DNA of 64,000 nt, taken from NCBI GenBank assembly GCA_003049465.1, contig PYSS01000019.1, forward strand, positions 124,001-188,000, in the 5' to 3' direction. Below are positions 44,601 to 58,063 of this stretch, piece by piece. A model generated the notes under the pieces. The model was not told the DNA's origin. It saw only the letters and a program-made list of their open reading frames with translations, and did no database searches. The stretch is from Magnaporthiopsis rhizophila (lineage: Eukaryota > Ascomycota > Sordariomycetes > Magnaporthales > Magnaporthaceae). Position numbers and translations under genes: made by a program. Positions within the stretch are counted from its first letter, which is position 1; every line of letters starts with the position of its first letter.

Positions 44601-47304
44601 ACTATGACGGATTCCACCTCACGGTCGCCGCTGCCGCCGCTGTTCAACACCCCAGCCAGCGAGGCGGGCTCCGCCTGTATACCGGCCGGGAAGCTGCGTG
44701 GGCTTGCCGGTATGTTTGAAGATGATAGCGGGCCCGGCTCCGTAGATATTGGCGTACTCTTTGAGACGCTGCTCTTCCTGCTCTTCTTGGATAGGCTCCG
44801 AATCTCAGCCTCCTTCTGAGCAAGTATCTCTCTTTCTTGGTCATCCTCCTGGCGCGTTCTGCGCCTCCCTCTCCTCTCTGCATCAGCCTCATTATTCACA
44901 CCGATCAGGCCGTCCAGATCCGAATCCCCAGACTCCTCCTCGGGAGTTTTGTTGGGCGACTGCAGCTGCAAAGGCGCTGGAGGAGGCCTGCGTGGAGGCG
45001 GTCCGGGCGGGCGCGGGAACTGGCCGAGGCCATCGTCCTTCGTCTCTGCGGAAACCGGTGGCCTAGGCGGCGGTCCGCGTGGTGGCTCGCTTGGAGGGCT
45101 TCGTGACGGTGGGGGCAGGGGGCAGTCGAGTGGCAGGTCTGATAGCTGGTCGGCCTCCTTCTGGACTAGGTCAGATTCATGTTCTTCTTGATCCACGTTG
45201 TACTGGTCGAGTGCATGCTCCTCTGGCTTGGGCATAGAGTGCAGGGGATCTAGCATCTCTCCAACGCCCGACGCCATACCACTACCACCCATCGGCTGGT
45301 CTGCGGGAGGAGTGATTGGGTATGGAGCGAGTGCGACGTCTATGGGCGACTGCTTGATGCTGTCGGAGTCGATCGTCGGGGATACGGGCACGCTAAGTTT
45401 GGGCGGCATTTCGGGAGCCTCGGATCGAGAACGAGGCGTGTCGTCTGGGCCAGCAGCTCCTCTCATCTGCTGTGGCGGAACTGGAGGTACCGGAGGGACC
45501 TGAGGCGGGGACATGACCTCCTTGAGCTTCTTGCGGTACTTTTCCTTGTCCTTGAGGGCTCGTTCCAGGTCCTTGTTCAGGCCCAAGATCATGGCTCTTT
45601 GCTTGTCCACTAGCCTCCATAGTTGTGAGTTTTGTTGTGCCTGCGAGTTCTTCTCTTTGAGGAGGTATTGTATGACGGCCTCGGCGCTCCCGGCGGCCTT
45701 GATTAGGTTGGCAATGTCGGCGGGGCTCGAGCTGTCGGCCTGGTTTTTGATCGAACTAGAGCTCGACGACATGGCAGATATGGCCGAGTCGATGGACGAG
45801 GTCCTGGGGGCGCCCTTGGCCGCTTCCACACGCGGGCCCGCCATGGTGATGAACGGCCGGAGGGCTAAGCCTTCCAGGGGCTTCGAGGCTATGACAGGGT
45901 CCGAGGCACTCCTGCTGTCATCCGGAACGTGGGTTGGGGACTGGGCGATCGAACTGGTCCAGAGAAAAGATGCATGTCAGCCCACACCCCAGCAACCACG
46001 CGCAATAACCATCAGAGGCTGCTGCTGCCGCTGCTGCAACAAAGCGGCACACAAGAGCAAGCCCCGCCCGGTCCCTGTGTCACGAGTGACGCACCCAAAG
46101 CTCGCCTCGGAGGCGGAAGGACTAGTTTTGGCGCTTTGGAAGTAAGGGGGCTTCCTGCGAGTGCGCCGTGTCTGGGACGAGGGACCGTCGTGGGCGCCGG
46201 CGTCGGCAGTCTGGGAGGCGGCAGCCGGGAAGCCGTGGATCGGAGAGGGAAAGCCGGAAGTCGTCGGGCTAGGGCTCACGCTCTCGGCATTGGAGACGAA
46301 AGTGGTGGTCTGCAGCGGGCTCGGGGCCAGCCGTCCAAGTGATCTGGAGACAGTGGTGGTGGTTCGTTGCGGCGAGGCAAGAGAAGGTGATGTAGGTTAG
46401 CACTTGGTATTCGGGCTCTTGTTACAGAGAGCGTGCGTCGTTCGTTGCGTCTGGCGCGTGCCCGGCTGGGAGGTCTGCACAGAAGGGCGCTGTTGTTGCG
46501 GGGAATTGGAAGCGGAAGAAGCTCGCTCCTTCCAGCCGTTCTCGTGCCTCCCTCCTCTTGTGTGGTGTGGGCAGAAGACGCCTGAGTCGAGCACCGCTTG
46601 GCACAGCAGCGAGGTGGGTGATTCCCTTTACCACGTCACTGCGTGGGTAGAGTGTAGAATAGTAAGAGAATGTATTGAAACAGACAATTGGATGGTAAGG
46701 AGCAAAAAAGAGCAGAGGGCGGCCAGACGCAAAAGTAGGAGAACCAGGCCGTCCCACTGAAGACGGGCAGGCACATAAACTGGGGAAGTATTGACATCGA
46801 GCACCACATGGAGTGTAGTGGAGCCTGTATTCCAGGGGGGTGTACAGGGGCAGGGAAGGCGTCTGGTGCTGCTTCGCTGCTGCTGGTGGGTGGATTGAGA
46901 CGACCGCGGCCGCCGTTTTGGTCCTGCCTGCTCTCGCCACACCTCCTCCTTTTGTCTGTATTATGTTTGTGTCTCTTTTGTTTTTCTGCAAATAGGAGGT
47001 AGGTCTGTTTGTTTTTTGCGTTTGACTCTAGCTTTTCTTACCGAGCAGAGAATGATGTCGACATGTTCGACGGTGACGACGGGCTGCTAGGACAAGAGCC
47101 AGCAGCAGCAGCCTGCTTGGCGAACAATGACAAGGTCGGCAGTGGCCTGCAGACCAAGGCGGCGGCGGCGTCGTCGTCGTCGTTCGGCGTGGGTCTGCTG
47201 GGGATGTTCGGCTGGATGGTCGTGGGCGGCGAGAGCGAGGATGGGTAAAGCAACTGGGTCTCCGACGAGCCGTCGCCATCACTCTGGCGCGCAAGCTGCG
47301 ACAT
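41627..47304 (-). CDS. BEM3: BEM3-type Rho GTPase-activating protein (PX-PH-RhoGAP)
   Basis: This is a negative regulator of Cdc42/Rho in polarised growth. Three exons on the minus strand (47304-47042, 46343-46095, 45953-41627) sum to 4839 nt and 1612 residues. The large open frame alone would start at 45844, but two upstream exons join in frame: TSFSAR to SLGRLAPSPLQ across a 698-nt intron (CTAAC branch, TCTCCAG), then ASFG to SIAQSPTHVPDD across 141 nt. Order: Ser/Pro-rich head; short coiled coil (about 265-315); Pro-rich region; PX domain ~727-868 (FTLAIFSRADGHELWRVEKD); PH domain ~898-1018 (GYLTKRGKNFGGWKARFFVL); RhoGAP ~1198-1385 with arginine finger EEGIFRLSG near 1240. Polyglutamine tracts lie between PH and RhoGAP and after RhoGAP. 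PX and PH bind phosphoinositides, placing it at the growing tip membrane. Confidence 0.92.
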
Positions 47305-50300
47305 GGTCCTCTATGCGAGTCGGGATGGGACGCCCCTTGGCGACCGATGGGGTGGACGGGGGTGGGTGGTCGGGTGGTCAGAGCTCAGCACAGGGCCTTT
47401 GCCCTCATGTGGGAGGAGGAGGGTTTCGAGAAGGCTGGATAAGCCCTGATTGACGTCGCGTGTGATAGCAACAATCAACAATCCTACCTGCGGCCTCCGC
47501 CGGCTCTCTCGCTGCTCTGCTGCTCGCCCGTCTGGCGCACGCTGTTGCGCCCAGCCGCGGCTGCTGCAACAACAGCCAGCACAGCAGAGCGCGCAGTGCA
47601 GTGCGATGTACTTGGTTTAGACGGCTGCCCAGTCGCGAAGGGACCAATAGCTAGCACACACAAACCGTCATGCCCTTGTTTCCCAACACGGTCTACGAAC
47701 GGTACGGCAGTGGTCGAGACCAAGGGAGGCTTGGAAACAAGCCGAGGAGGTGGTGGTGGGTAGCAATGCAGTTTCCATGTCCGGACCAAGGAGAAGCCTT
47801 ACTACTCCAATCATGCTCCGGTATTAGCTTTGGCGCAGCCTTGGTGCATCCAGGTATGTCCCCGCATAGCTATAGCCGCACGGTACACAAGTGCCTAGTG
47901 CATGCCTGTTGCACCAGCACGCCCGGCCAGGTGTGCCCAGGTCTAGACGCCGGAACGCTCCCATCTCAGCTTGTCCACTTCTAGACCGTTGCCGGCTGAA
48001 CTTGAAGTCTCTGAGTCTAGATCGAGCTTACCGCGCACTCTCTCGGCGCTACTGCCGCTGTCAAAGCAAATTGCCTTTGAAATCGCGTCCCCGTCCTGCA
48101 TGCAACGTCCTCGGCCGCCAATGACAGATCGGGAAGACAACACCAGAGCACGCCAGCACTTTTGTTGTTGTTGCACAAGTCCACCCACTGCAAAAAGCCC
48201 CAGTCCCCATCAGTTGCCATTGGAGTTGGAGCCAGGATATTGTGGAGGACTGAGGTGCAGCAAAGACATGCATCAACAGCCGATATCAAAATTGGCTCTC
48301 TGAGCCGAAGGAGCCCATCTTCAGCGAGCCCCAGTGCTACAAACATACATACAGTGGCCCTGGCCCTGGCCCAGAAGGCACACATGTTTCTTTGTTTGGC
48401 TGCTGCGCTGTCCACGTGGAACCTACCAGCGAGCTCGTTTCGCACAGAATCGACGCAGCTCATACATACGGCACATAACAGCGTGCCTTAGCTTCACCAG
48501 GGTGACGCGGGTGCGCTGGCAGGGACGAGACCAATGCCCCGGCTTTGAGAGGGCCGATGGGGTCGGTTGGCACGGTACGGCCTGCAGTACTTCCGCGCTG
48601 GTGGCATCCATCCCCATCGAATTTTAGGGGATATTGTGGTGGACAGGGATGCGTCTTTGCCCCGTGGCGGGTCCATTCCAATCAGCGCCCCCAGGTTTCA
48701 GAAAGCCCGCCGATAACCTTAGGGTCCGTCTTCAGCGGACATACATGGCTAATGAAGGGCATCGCTCACTTTCTCATTTCCATCGCTCTCATTTGTGCAC
48801 GTCCGCCCTGCCTGTTCGTCTGTCCGTCAGCGAGACGCTTCCTGATTGTCTGCCGTTCCCTCCAGCGCAAGGGAGGCTAGCGATTGGACCTTGTTGTCTA
48901 CAGCTATGTACCACCTTATGGCCTGCTGGGCAACCGTTGGACGCACAGGCCGTTCTGGCGGGCTATCATAAGCGGCTCGCACGGGATGATATTCAGCCCA
49001 TTGTGCTACAAACTCAATCTCGTGCCTCTGTGCTACTTTTGTGTCCATCGACCGTCTGTCTCGGTGCCCTTGTCTAGCTCCTGTGCGGCCAGCCGATGAC
49101 CTGATTTCTTTTGGCGATCATGGATGATCTACCACGATCCGCGGACAGGGGCACCTGCGACGCTCGCCCGCCACTATCCAAAGCTTGCTTTCACTCGGAT
49201 CGTCCACCCAATATGTATTTTTGGTCCTCCCTTCACCAGGCGCCGGCTCCCGCCCCTGGACGGGAGAGTGGGCGGTAGCGGGCGGAGTGGGTGGTCGCTT
49301 GTTCGAGTTAGGCCGGGCGCCCATCATCCCAGCCCATTCGTCATGCCCCATGCAGGACAAGGCGCTGGGTGGCGGACCCTCCAGGCCCAGGGCCAGCAGC
49401 CACCGATTTTGCGTGCCCTGAACCGGTCGAAGTCCTCCAATCCCAGTGCTGTGCGAATCAAGGAGGGCAAGCCACCTGCAAGGGAGCCGTTTGATTCTCA
49501 CGACCGCTCGGTGCAATTTCCCGCGACTGTGCCCTTGACCACCTGCTGGCTCTCGGCGGGCCCGTGGCGCAACCTCCACCCACCCACCCTAGCCGCTCAA
49601 GCCCCTGTTGCTATCTCCGTCTGGTTGCCGGTGGCCCCCAGGTGTGGGACCAATCAACGCTACGATCAGCCGCACAATGAATTCTTGGGGTAGCTACTTT
49701 CCCGTTGAGAGAAAGCCCCAGCACCTCGGAGTGCTCGCTTTATTTGCCGGGGCGCCTCGCTGATTTTCTCTGTGTGCAAACCAAACTAGCAGTGCTCCGA
49801 GACCATCTCGTCCAATGTAGCAACTCCGACGACCAGATTACTCCGCCCCTTTTCCTTTTCCTAATCCGAACATGCCCGCTTCAGTTCGCCCCAGAGCGCC
49901 TCTCTGGATTTGGCTCGTCCCCGCCCTTGCCCCTCGGCCTTGCGTCAGCAGCCAGAAGAGGTAGCCGTGGCCGGCGTTCGAGTCCGGAGGAGCTCGGCCG
50001 TTCCAGAGCGGCCGAGTTAAAAGGGAACTGGAATTTACTTGCGCTCAAGGTTTACCCAGAGGCGGGCGGGATGCACCCACTGTACTGTACATAACACCCA
50101 CGTTCTCCTCGCCGCGGCGGGCCCTTTGCCCCTGCCCCTGGCTCAATCTGCATCCAGCTGGAGCCGCGTCCACGCCACCTCAAGCCTCCATGCCGGCACC
50201 AATCAAGGGTGTTTCTGTTCGCTTCCTGGTGGGTGCGGTGCAATTGTTGCCGTCCCTTGCAGCGTGGAGGCAACGAGGCGGTGTGACAGAAACAAGTTGA

Positions 50301-53300
50301 GACTTGGAATCTCGACATGCTGTGCCTGTCTGCTGCAGGCTCCCCTGACGCCCCCCTGTCCTCGTTGATTGCAACCCCAGAGATGTTGGAAGGCGATTGT
50401 TTTCATGGGTAATCCTCCAACGCGGACCTGAACCTGCTATGCGAAGACAGCACATCCCGTCGGAACCCTACGATCATCAGGTGGACGGTCTTGAGGGTTC
50501 ATCCCCCACTGGCAGGAACGGAGATTGACACAGGGGAATGCCTGGACGCCCGGGACAATGACCGTTACACTACCATCTGAGCAACAAGCCAAAAGCAATG
50601 TAACCTCGTGCCGAATGCCCCTAGCAAAGCATATGCATCGCATAGCTTAGTACGTATAAATCTGCCTACATATACACTATGCATCGAGGAATGCCGTCCT
50701 CAAAAGAAAAGAAAGAAAGAAAACTTGTTTCATGTTTCAAGTCTGCCAAACGATCTGGCCGGTGCCATAGGATGCCACTCAATTGCTATAGAATAGGGAT
50801 TTCCCTGCCATCAACAACATCCCGATGTGGAAAATGAACCATGTAACCATTAAACTGCGGGGCTCTTTGTCTTGCGAAACGCCGAGCACTGCAGGGCTAC
50901 CACTGCATGCAAGGTATGTTTCGCCGTTTTGGTTATTTACGGAACCGTTGAACTTTATACCACAGGACTCGGTTAAAAACGCCTCCTTCTTATTCTTATT
51001 CCAGGGTATAAACACAATGGGCGGGGAAAGGACTAGGCACTATCTAAGGAAACGAACGGGAACGCGGGCGGGACAATGTTGAGTTAATTAGTGAAAGAAA
51101 ATTGGCCACCTGCATGAGGCCCCGGATCTTGGTTCAGAAATGGCAGCTGTTTACTCGCCTCTCGAAACGTCAGCCTTGGGCGGCTTTTCTTGTTACACTG
51201 ACGGGGTCGTCAAGGTGGTATTCAAAACAATCAAGCCGGATAGGTACCTGTCAACCGCAATATTCGGAAGCGCTGTGAGATGAAAGGTGTGTTGACACAT
51301 TTGCCTCTCAACACATCTCGAAACATAAGCTCGACCAATCCGCGTCTTTTGGTGCCCTCCTAACCAAGCGACGCGCTGCTTAAACGCATTTTGATCGTCA
51401 GGGACCTTGCTCTACCAATCAACTCCCCCGCACGGTTTCGTACGACGGTTGGCATTGCCGGGCTGTGCAGGTTCGGCGGCAAAACAAAAACGGCACGAAT
51501 CTCACTCGTCAGATTTTTCTTCCATGGAACCATCTCGGGAGGTCGTCGCTTTCCAGGTCGATACATCTCGGCCTCTTGCAGGCTGCGAACCGCTGGATAC
51601 ATACATAACTCTGAGTGCTTCTCGCCCCACGGCCAAGCAAGCAGGGTCGAGTGCTTGGCCTCACGACACCCCCGCCACTTGGCAAACCGCCTGTCGATTT
51701 CTCCGGGATGATCGAAGGCGCGAATCTCTTGGCCCGAACCCTTCGCCTCACGCAAGTCTTTGTAATAATGCTAGGATTTTTCCCCCAACGGCGATGTCCC
51801 CGTCCGTCTCTTGCAGTGAAGCAGGGGGATTCCGCCGCGAGGCTACCAGAATTTTCCCGATCGGGGAAGGCAAACCAAGAAGGGAAGCAGGGAAAGCCCC
51901 CTATCTCTCTTTCGGTATGCATAGCCCGCCGTGTTCAAGCGCGCAGGCCGGCCGGGCATGACCGAGGCGGCGCGACGGGGGCCGCAAGCCCGAGGACGTC
52001 TTCGCCGCGGGCAGCCGACCACCGACCCGTCCGCCAGCGTGCGGCTTTGTTGTTTTCCTTCTTTCCATTTCTCTCCATGCGTCCTCCTTGAGACGAGTTG
52101 ACCCGCCACATCCCGGCGAGGTCGGATCCATGGGTTGCAAGTCAACTTGCAAGGCCCCGGCTCCTCCCCAAGACCCGCCCTTCCACCCGTTCTCGCCCAA
52201 CGGTTGTTGCCCTCTCGAGCATGGTAGCATCCGGGAGCGCCTTTATCTAAGAAATCTTCGGCAAAGCACCGTGATGTGAAGATCGTACCACACCCGTCGT
52301 CGCCCCGTCGGCACTTTTTCTTCTTCTTTTTCTTCTTCTTTTCACGTCGTGTGGGGTGGGGTGCTAATGTCCGAGCAGTGCTACAATACCCAGGGCAACA
52401 AAACAAAACAAATAAAACCCAAATGAGATGGGGACTGGGCGATTGGGTCGGTTAACAAAACACAGGCCGCAAAGGTTGAAAGAGGCAGATGACCTGAAGG
52501 AAATTGATTTTCTGAAACGGGCCAATCGGTCATGCACGCGGTTGGACGGGAATTTGGCCAAAAAAACCAATTCCCACGCTCGTCTCGGGTTGGTTTCGGA
52601 TGCGCTACCATGTGGCCGGGCCTTGGCAGACCAGTGCCTGCGGAGGAGGACAAAAAAGCCGTTGACTTCAACGGGTCACCCTGATAGTAGTAGCAACGGG
52701 CGTTCCAACCGCCCGTACCATCTAAACTTTTTTTGTTTTGGCGGCATCTCAACACGCGTAGCACACGTATGTAGAACAATATGTCCGCATTAATCCTGCA
52801 ATGGAGCAGCCCAGCGAGATCAAGCCGGGCTGAGAATGCCGCCCCGTCGTTCGTCCGTCGCATGACGCAAGCATTCAGCAGCCTTTTGCCTGGTTTCCGG
52901 CGTCCGGCGCCTGCCGGGCGACCAACCCGGGCTCTCTATGTGTTACGACACAAACCCTTGATACCGCCATGGGGAAGTCCGCCCTGCACGGGGATTTGTT
53001 AAGGATAATGCCGCATAGCATGGGGTAGTGGATCAGATCTTGGCAAGCTGCCAAAGTCGCCTGGCAAAGTTGAGCAAGTCAAGGCGATGGCAATTCGTCG
53101 CTTCACGTCATGAGCGTTTTGACTGCTGTCAGTGTTTATCTCAAGGCTGTTGTTTACTTTCTACTTTCCCTGCTTCTAACTCTCGTGCCTTCTTTCCTTT
53201 TTTCCGTCAAACAGGAGACTCACTCCCCTTGTAACGAATTGGATTTCTGCTCATCATTCTCCTTCGCTTCCTGAGCCGGCGGCTTGGCCGCCGGGAGCCA

Positions 53301-54862
53301 CGGAATCCGCGCCGATGAGGCCTTTGTCATGTTTCGCCTCTCCCCACCGCCCGGTGTCTGGGTCTATGCCGAATTGTCCGGCTGCCGCGATCATCCGGGG
53401 GGCTCAATGCTTAGCCGCTGCTCAGTCGCCGGCATATCCACCAGACGCCAAGGCAGAAGGTGGGCACTTATCGCGGGGATGGTTGTGCTTTCTCGTACGG
53501 GATCATCCAGGCCATGACTTTCGTCCAAAACCCCCCGCTTTGTGAGCATGAGAACACCGTGGGATGATTCTTAAAGCTCCCCCGGGGTGCTGTGGTTGAT
53601 GGGACCGGCACGCGTGCCCTTGTCAATAGAGCTGGTGGCGACGTGATCTCTCACCGAGGAGCCTCATTGCGGCGCAAGATGGCCATGGCGGGTTTGATGG
53701 GCAGTCAGCTGGGTCTTGGCGGGCTGGATGCTGCGGTGCTTCTGCATCGCGTGTAAGGGGCCCAATCTCGTACCAACGAGGAGGATGGAGATCATTCTAG
53801 AACTCGGCTTCTCCCGCCCGGAGATGGTTGTTCCCAACAGATGGAAGCCGCATCTGCCCCAACGTGGACCCCTTATCCCAGGACCCCAGATATCTTCGGC
53901 ACAGAGAACCACATCGACCGCGCTTTTGGAAACTCGCGGCCTCATTGGGCAGCCATGGAATGTCATGCATCTGCCCACAATCAACTCACTCCTAGCTCCC
54001 GACACTCACGTGATACTGCATCATGCTTTTCGTGAGCCAATCATGTGCACCAGATTTGGTCTGCGTGACGTTGAATAACGTCATCCGACCTGAAAGCCTG
54101 ATCCCTGTCCACAGCCTCTCGGAAATCTTGAGCGTGCGTGCAGGAAAACAAGGAAAACAGAAATGGCCGTGATGGCGCTTTGCTTTTTGTTTCTACACAC
54201 ACCAAGACGTGTCGCCTCGAATCCAAAAACCGTGTTGCTGCCTCTTCTGTGTTCATCCGAGTGAAGCCGTATCTGTCTGTCTGCATCTCCAACTCCCTGG
54301 TTCTCCGCCTCACCCTTTCACTCTCTCGGCCGGGCTCTCGTGCATTTGGTCTCAGGGATCATCCGCATACCACCGCAGCCCAGCAGATCACTGCTCTGGG
54401 CAGGGCGACGCCCAACCGACTTCTTCGAGACATAAAAGTGACCGCCTCTCTTGCCACCTGATCTTCGTCCTCATCACCACCTCCACTCAGCAGACTGTGT
54501 CTCTCATCCATCCACCTTCACCCTCTTCCTCATCCTGTCTACAAAGGGGCGACGCTGGACTGAAGTACACCCGCCTGGCGTCTGCGTCGATCATCAGCTA
54601 GAAAACAAGGCGCAACCGCATTTCTGGCCCGGCCGCTCCTTCCTCGCCGATCCATCGCCTCTTTGTTTTTATATCATAGCATTATACAAGGCCCACCGCT
54701 TTGAGGTAGTCTGCCCAGGGCCAAGCAGAGTTGATCCTCTGACGATCTATCCGCCTCGCCCTCATCGCCGCTACGTAGCTAGCTTCCGTCCTGTCGTAGA
54801 CGACAGCAGCAGGGCTACGGCAATTGCTACTGGCCGTTTATCCGATAGTTGGTGACCCTCTC
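47305..54862. other. 7.6 kb gap without a supportable gene
   Basis: All open frames are under about 190 codons, overlap each other on both strands, and lack domains, signal peptides or convincing splice-linked continuity. A TTC-rich stretch lies at 52314-52342. The last ~500 bp before 54863 are C/T-rich with a leader-like composition. A TTGTTGCTCAGATGG sequence near 50580 (minus strand) looks superficially tRNA-like but does not fold. The left end is the BEM3 promoter. Confidence 0.45.
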
Positions 54863-55591
54863 AGTGTACCTCTCATCTACGTCCTTCTTAGCGCCATCGA
54901 CTAACCTCGACTACACTCAACTCCAGTGCCTCGACCGTCAAAGTACCACGGCGTCCCCGTGAAGAAGTATATCTACCTGGAGCCGCCTACCCCAGGCTCG
55001 GTGACAGTGCGCAAGCGTGTCACCAGTATCATCCCGGCGCGCTGCCCAACACCGCCGCCGCCGCCGGTGGTCATCCTGCCGCCTCCACCTTGCCCTCCGC
55101 CCGTGGTGGAGTGTCCTCCTCCTCCCCCGGTTATCGAATGTCCTCCTCCTCCCCCGGTTGTCGAATGCCCGCCCCCTCCGCCGCCGCCGCCAAAGGTGAT
55201 CCCGTTGCCTCCCCCACCCCCGCCGTCGGAGCCCGAGACCATAGACGTCATCTCGGTTGACGTCGACCCCAAGCCCGAGAAGAAAAAGAAGAAGAAGGAG
55301 AAGCGCCACCATCCCAGGCGCGAGCGGAGCAGATCCAGCAGCCGCAGCAGCCACAGCCACGAGGTCTACGTCGAGCGCGAGCGCATCGTGCCCGTGCCCA
55401 TGCCCGTCGTCGTGCGCCGCGAACCCGAGTACGAGACGTTCCGCTACGTCGAGGCCGCCCCGCCCAGGCCCATGCGCTACCTGCCCGCCCCGCCCTCGCC
55501 GCCGGGGAGCCGGAGTCGGAGCCGGGATGGTGATGAGCGCCTGAGGGTCTCGATCCATGACCAGCATCGGAGGAGAGAATACTACCCCTAA
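54863..55591 (+). CDS. Proline-rich and RS-like protein, unknown
   Basis: The coding frame from 54927 reads PRPSKYHGVPVKKYIYLEPP after a TG that follows the acceptor CTCCAG. No in-frame ATG precedes it in the exon. An intron at 54864-54926 (CTAAC branch) would join A at 54863 to that TG and create the start codon, giving 222 codons and 221 residues. The product has a conserved-looking head (VKKYIYLEPPTPGSVTVRKR), three tandem V(V/I)ECPPPPP units with longer proline runs, a Lys-rich stretch (KPEKKKKKKEKRHH), an Arg/Ser segment (RERSRSSSRSSHSH), and an Arg/Pro/Tyr tail. It is probably disordered. Proline runs could bind profilin, SH3 or WW partners; that is inference. The exact 5' end is uncertain, since a longer upstream exon is possible. 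Confidence 0.65.
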
Positions 55592-57954
55592 TTTGACTTT
55601 TGCAACGAACGCCCTTTGATACCAACAAATGCTTGTATTCTCCTACAATTTTCGGGATGTTTCTTATCCGCTTTTTTATCTCTGACACGATCATATGAGT
55701 TGATGAAAGCCTTCGAGGTACCTATTTCTCCTTTTGTTTCTCTCGCGGTGTCTGGCGTGGGTTTGTTTCACCCGGCGGCGGCGGCACGGGGTTTCCACGG
55801 GAAGACCTGGGCGTGGTGTTGGACTAACGGAAAGAGACTACGGGAGAGTTTTGTCCTAATATAGCGATGACGAACTCGCAACAGTCTGTATACAGCGGCT
55901 GAACTCGTGTCATTGTTCACTTGGAAACGCCTGTGTTTGGGCTTAGCAGATCTATGTTTGATAGAAGGAACGGTTTCCTTCACGAATTACCCGTACCAGC
56001 CATCTAGTCATTTCCGCTGTCAAGCATTCTCTCATAAGCAAACATGGCAGCACACCAATAATGTTGCGTGACTCCAATGTCTACGGGTTCTGTCGTCAAC
56101 CCTACCCAAGAAGGCCCGCTGATAGTACAGCTCTCAACGTTGACCTTGACAGCCTGGAGGCCGTTCAGCAACATAGCTACGGCAAAGCCCGCTTGGGGCG
56201 GGTGGTGGTGCCCTGGCTGTAGACTGCTATCCCCTTGGGTGCCGTGATGCCTGCCGTCGAGGGAGGGAAAAAGGCGCCCACCAAGGTGATTTGCGGACAG
56301 ATATCTCGTGGCACTTGAGGGCATGCATCGCCCGTGGGCTCAGCTCGTGATAGCAGACGGCTCTGCTCTGCTCGTGCTAGCTCATGCCCTCCTCGTCAGG
56401 GTCGTGGGTTTAGAGAGACGGTGAGCAACTGCCAGGCTTCACTGGGGGTTTCTTTTGGTGGACCTATCCACCCGGCGAGTGCACCACGATGTAGGGCCGA
56501 GGTCCCGGAATTTGGAGGATACGCGAGGTTGGAAGCGGAGGAACAGGCCTTTAGTGATAGGGATCGAGTAAATACACCTATTCCTCCGCCCCGTCTCTAG
56601 CAGATAGATTATTTCCATCCCTTTATACGGAGACACGAGAACCTTGGATTTAAACGATCGTTGTGTACCCATTCGGAGGTCTCCGTGCCTGCAAGAGTAT
56701 TGATCTCTACCACGCTTCTCTTTTATTCTTGCTTTTTTCCGACTCGGTGCCAACCTGTGTCCGCGTTCGGCGTGCTCGGACACAAGTCGTCTTGCCGACC
56801 TCGGCAGGCTTCTATGTTGTGTTCCCCACGTCGCCCACTGCTGATATCGTGCTTTTGGCCGAGGCCGAGCCACCTCTCATAGATTGTGCTGTGCCTCAGA
56901 AACCTTGTCCGAATAAGGTCGAAGCAATGGATCAGGCTTCTCCGGTCTGACAGCATAAGCAACATGGCTCTTGGAAAAGGGACATTCCCGAATCTGGCAT
57001 CTCACGCGTGGAACACGAGCACTCTACCAACGGCTGTTGATCGCATGATCGTTTGGGTCACGCGCAGCTGGGCGGCTCTCTAGCATACGATACATCTGCT
57101 GCTTGTGGCATGCTACATTCAGTCGACAAATGATCATCCAGAGGCACGGTTCGTAACGCAGACGCTTCGGTGCTGGAATATCACGAGTTTGCGGTGTAGT
57201 TAGTGCGAGGCATGCATTGGAATCTGCACACATTCCGGCCAGGACGTCAGCTAATTGGTGAAACAAGAGTTTGCAGGTTACATTAAGGCTGCTGAATCGG
57301 TGCTCTTGTCAGCGTTCTTCATTTTAATCTTTGTCCTTTCCCCCATGCTTGTACGACCTCGCGTAGCACTTCATTGCCCCCCTCATCTCCTCCAGATGTG
57401 AAGTCCCCTTTTGCGTAAATCCTATCCAGTCTGTCGGGTCGCCAGCATCAATGACTTCACATATCTCGGACGAACCCGGATGTCTGTTTCAGCACAGTGC
57501 TAGCTCTCGGACGAGACACGCAGGCAAAGCAACCCCACGATAGAACAAGGGACTGCTGAACACCCAGGGTTTTGGGCAGCGAGAGGGCGTGCGAGCACCG
57601 AACCTTGACGAGTCTATCGTCGAAAGGCGACCCATTGCCCACTGTATCATGACTCGGGATGGCCTCGACACGCGGGCAGGGCGGGAAACTCGAGTTGGTA
57701 GAAGCGAAGATTCTGCCGAGGCTTCCACTTGCAGCAAATTTCTTCACCTTCCTCTCTTCCCCTTGTGTCGTCTTGATTCTCCCGCCGTATGCACAGCGTT
57801 ACCTCCCCCCCGGTCCAGGAGAAGAGAGAGAGGGATCTGCCTGGTGCCAAAATAAGAAGAGGTCCCTGGCAGCCAGCCATTTCCAAGACGGTTAAACCTC
57901 CCCGCCGAACCTTACTTTGACACCCAGTCGGGGCCAAGTAAAAAATATCAAACG

Positions 57955-58011
<57 letters not shown>

Positions 58012-58012
58012 N

Positions 58013-58063
<51 letters not shown>

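Noticed and set aside
49118..49693. Overlapping frames of 150-190 codons on both strands
   Set aside because: No family resemblance and no preferred strand; consistent with chance in GC-rich DNA.
50500..50600. tRNA-like GCTCAGATGGTAG sequence on the minus strand
   Set aside because: The acceptor, anticodon and T arms do not pair and the T loop is not canonical.
52381..52863. 160-codon minus-strand frame
   Set aside because: No domain; composition and overlap with plus-strand frames suggest chance.
56004..56324. 106-codon minus-strand frame with a protein-like end
   Set aside because: No recognised family and no supporting exons; possibly a remnant but not supportable.
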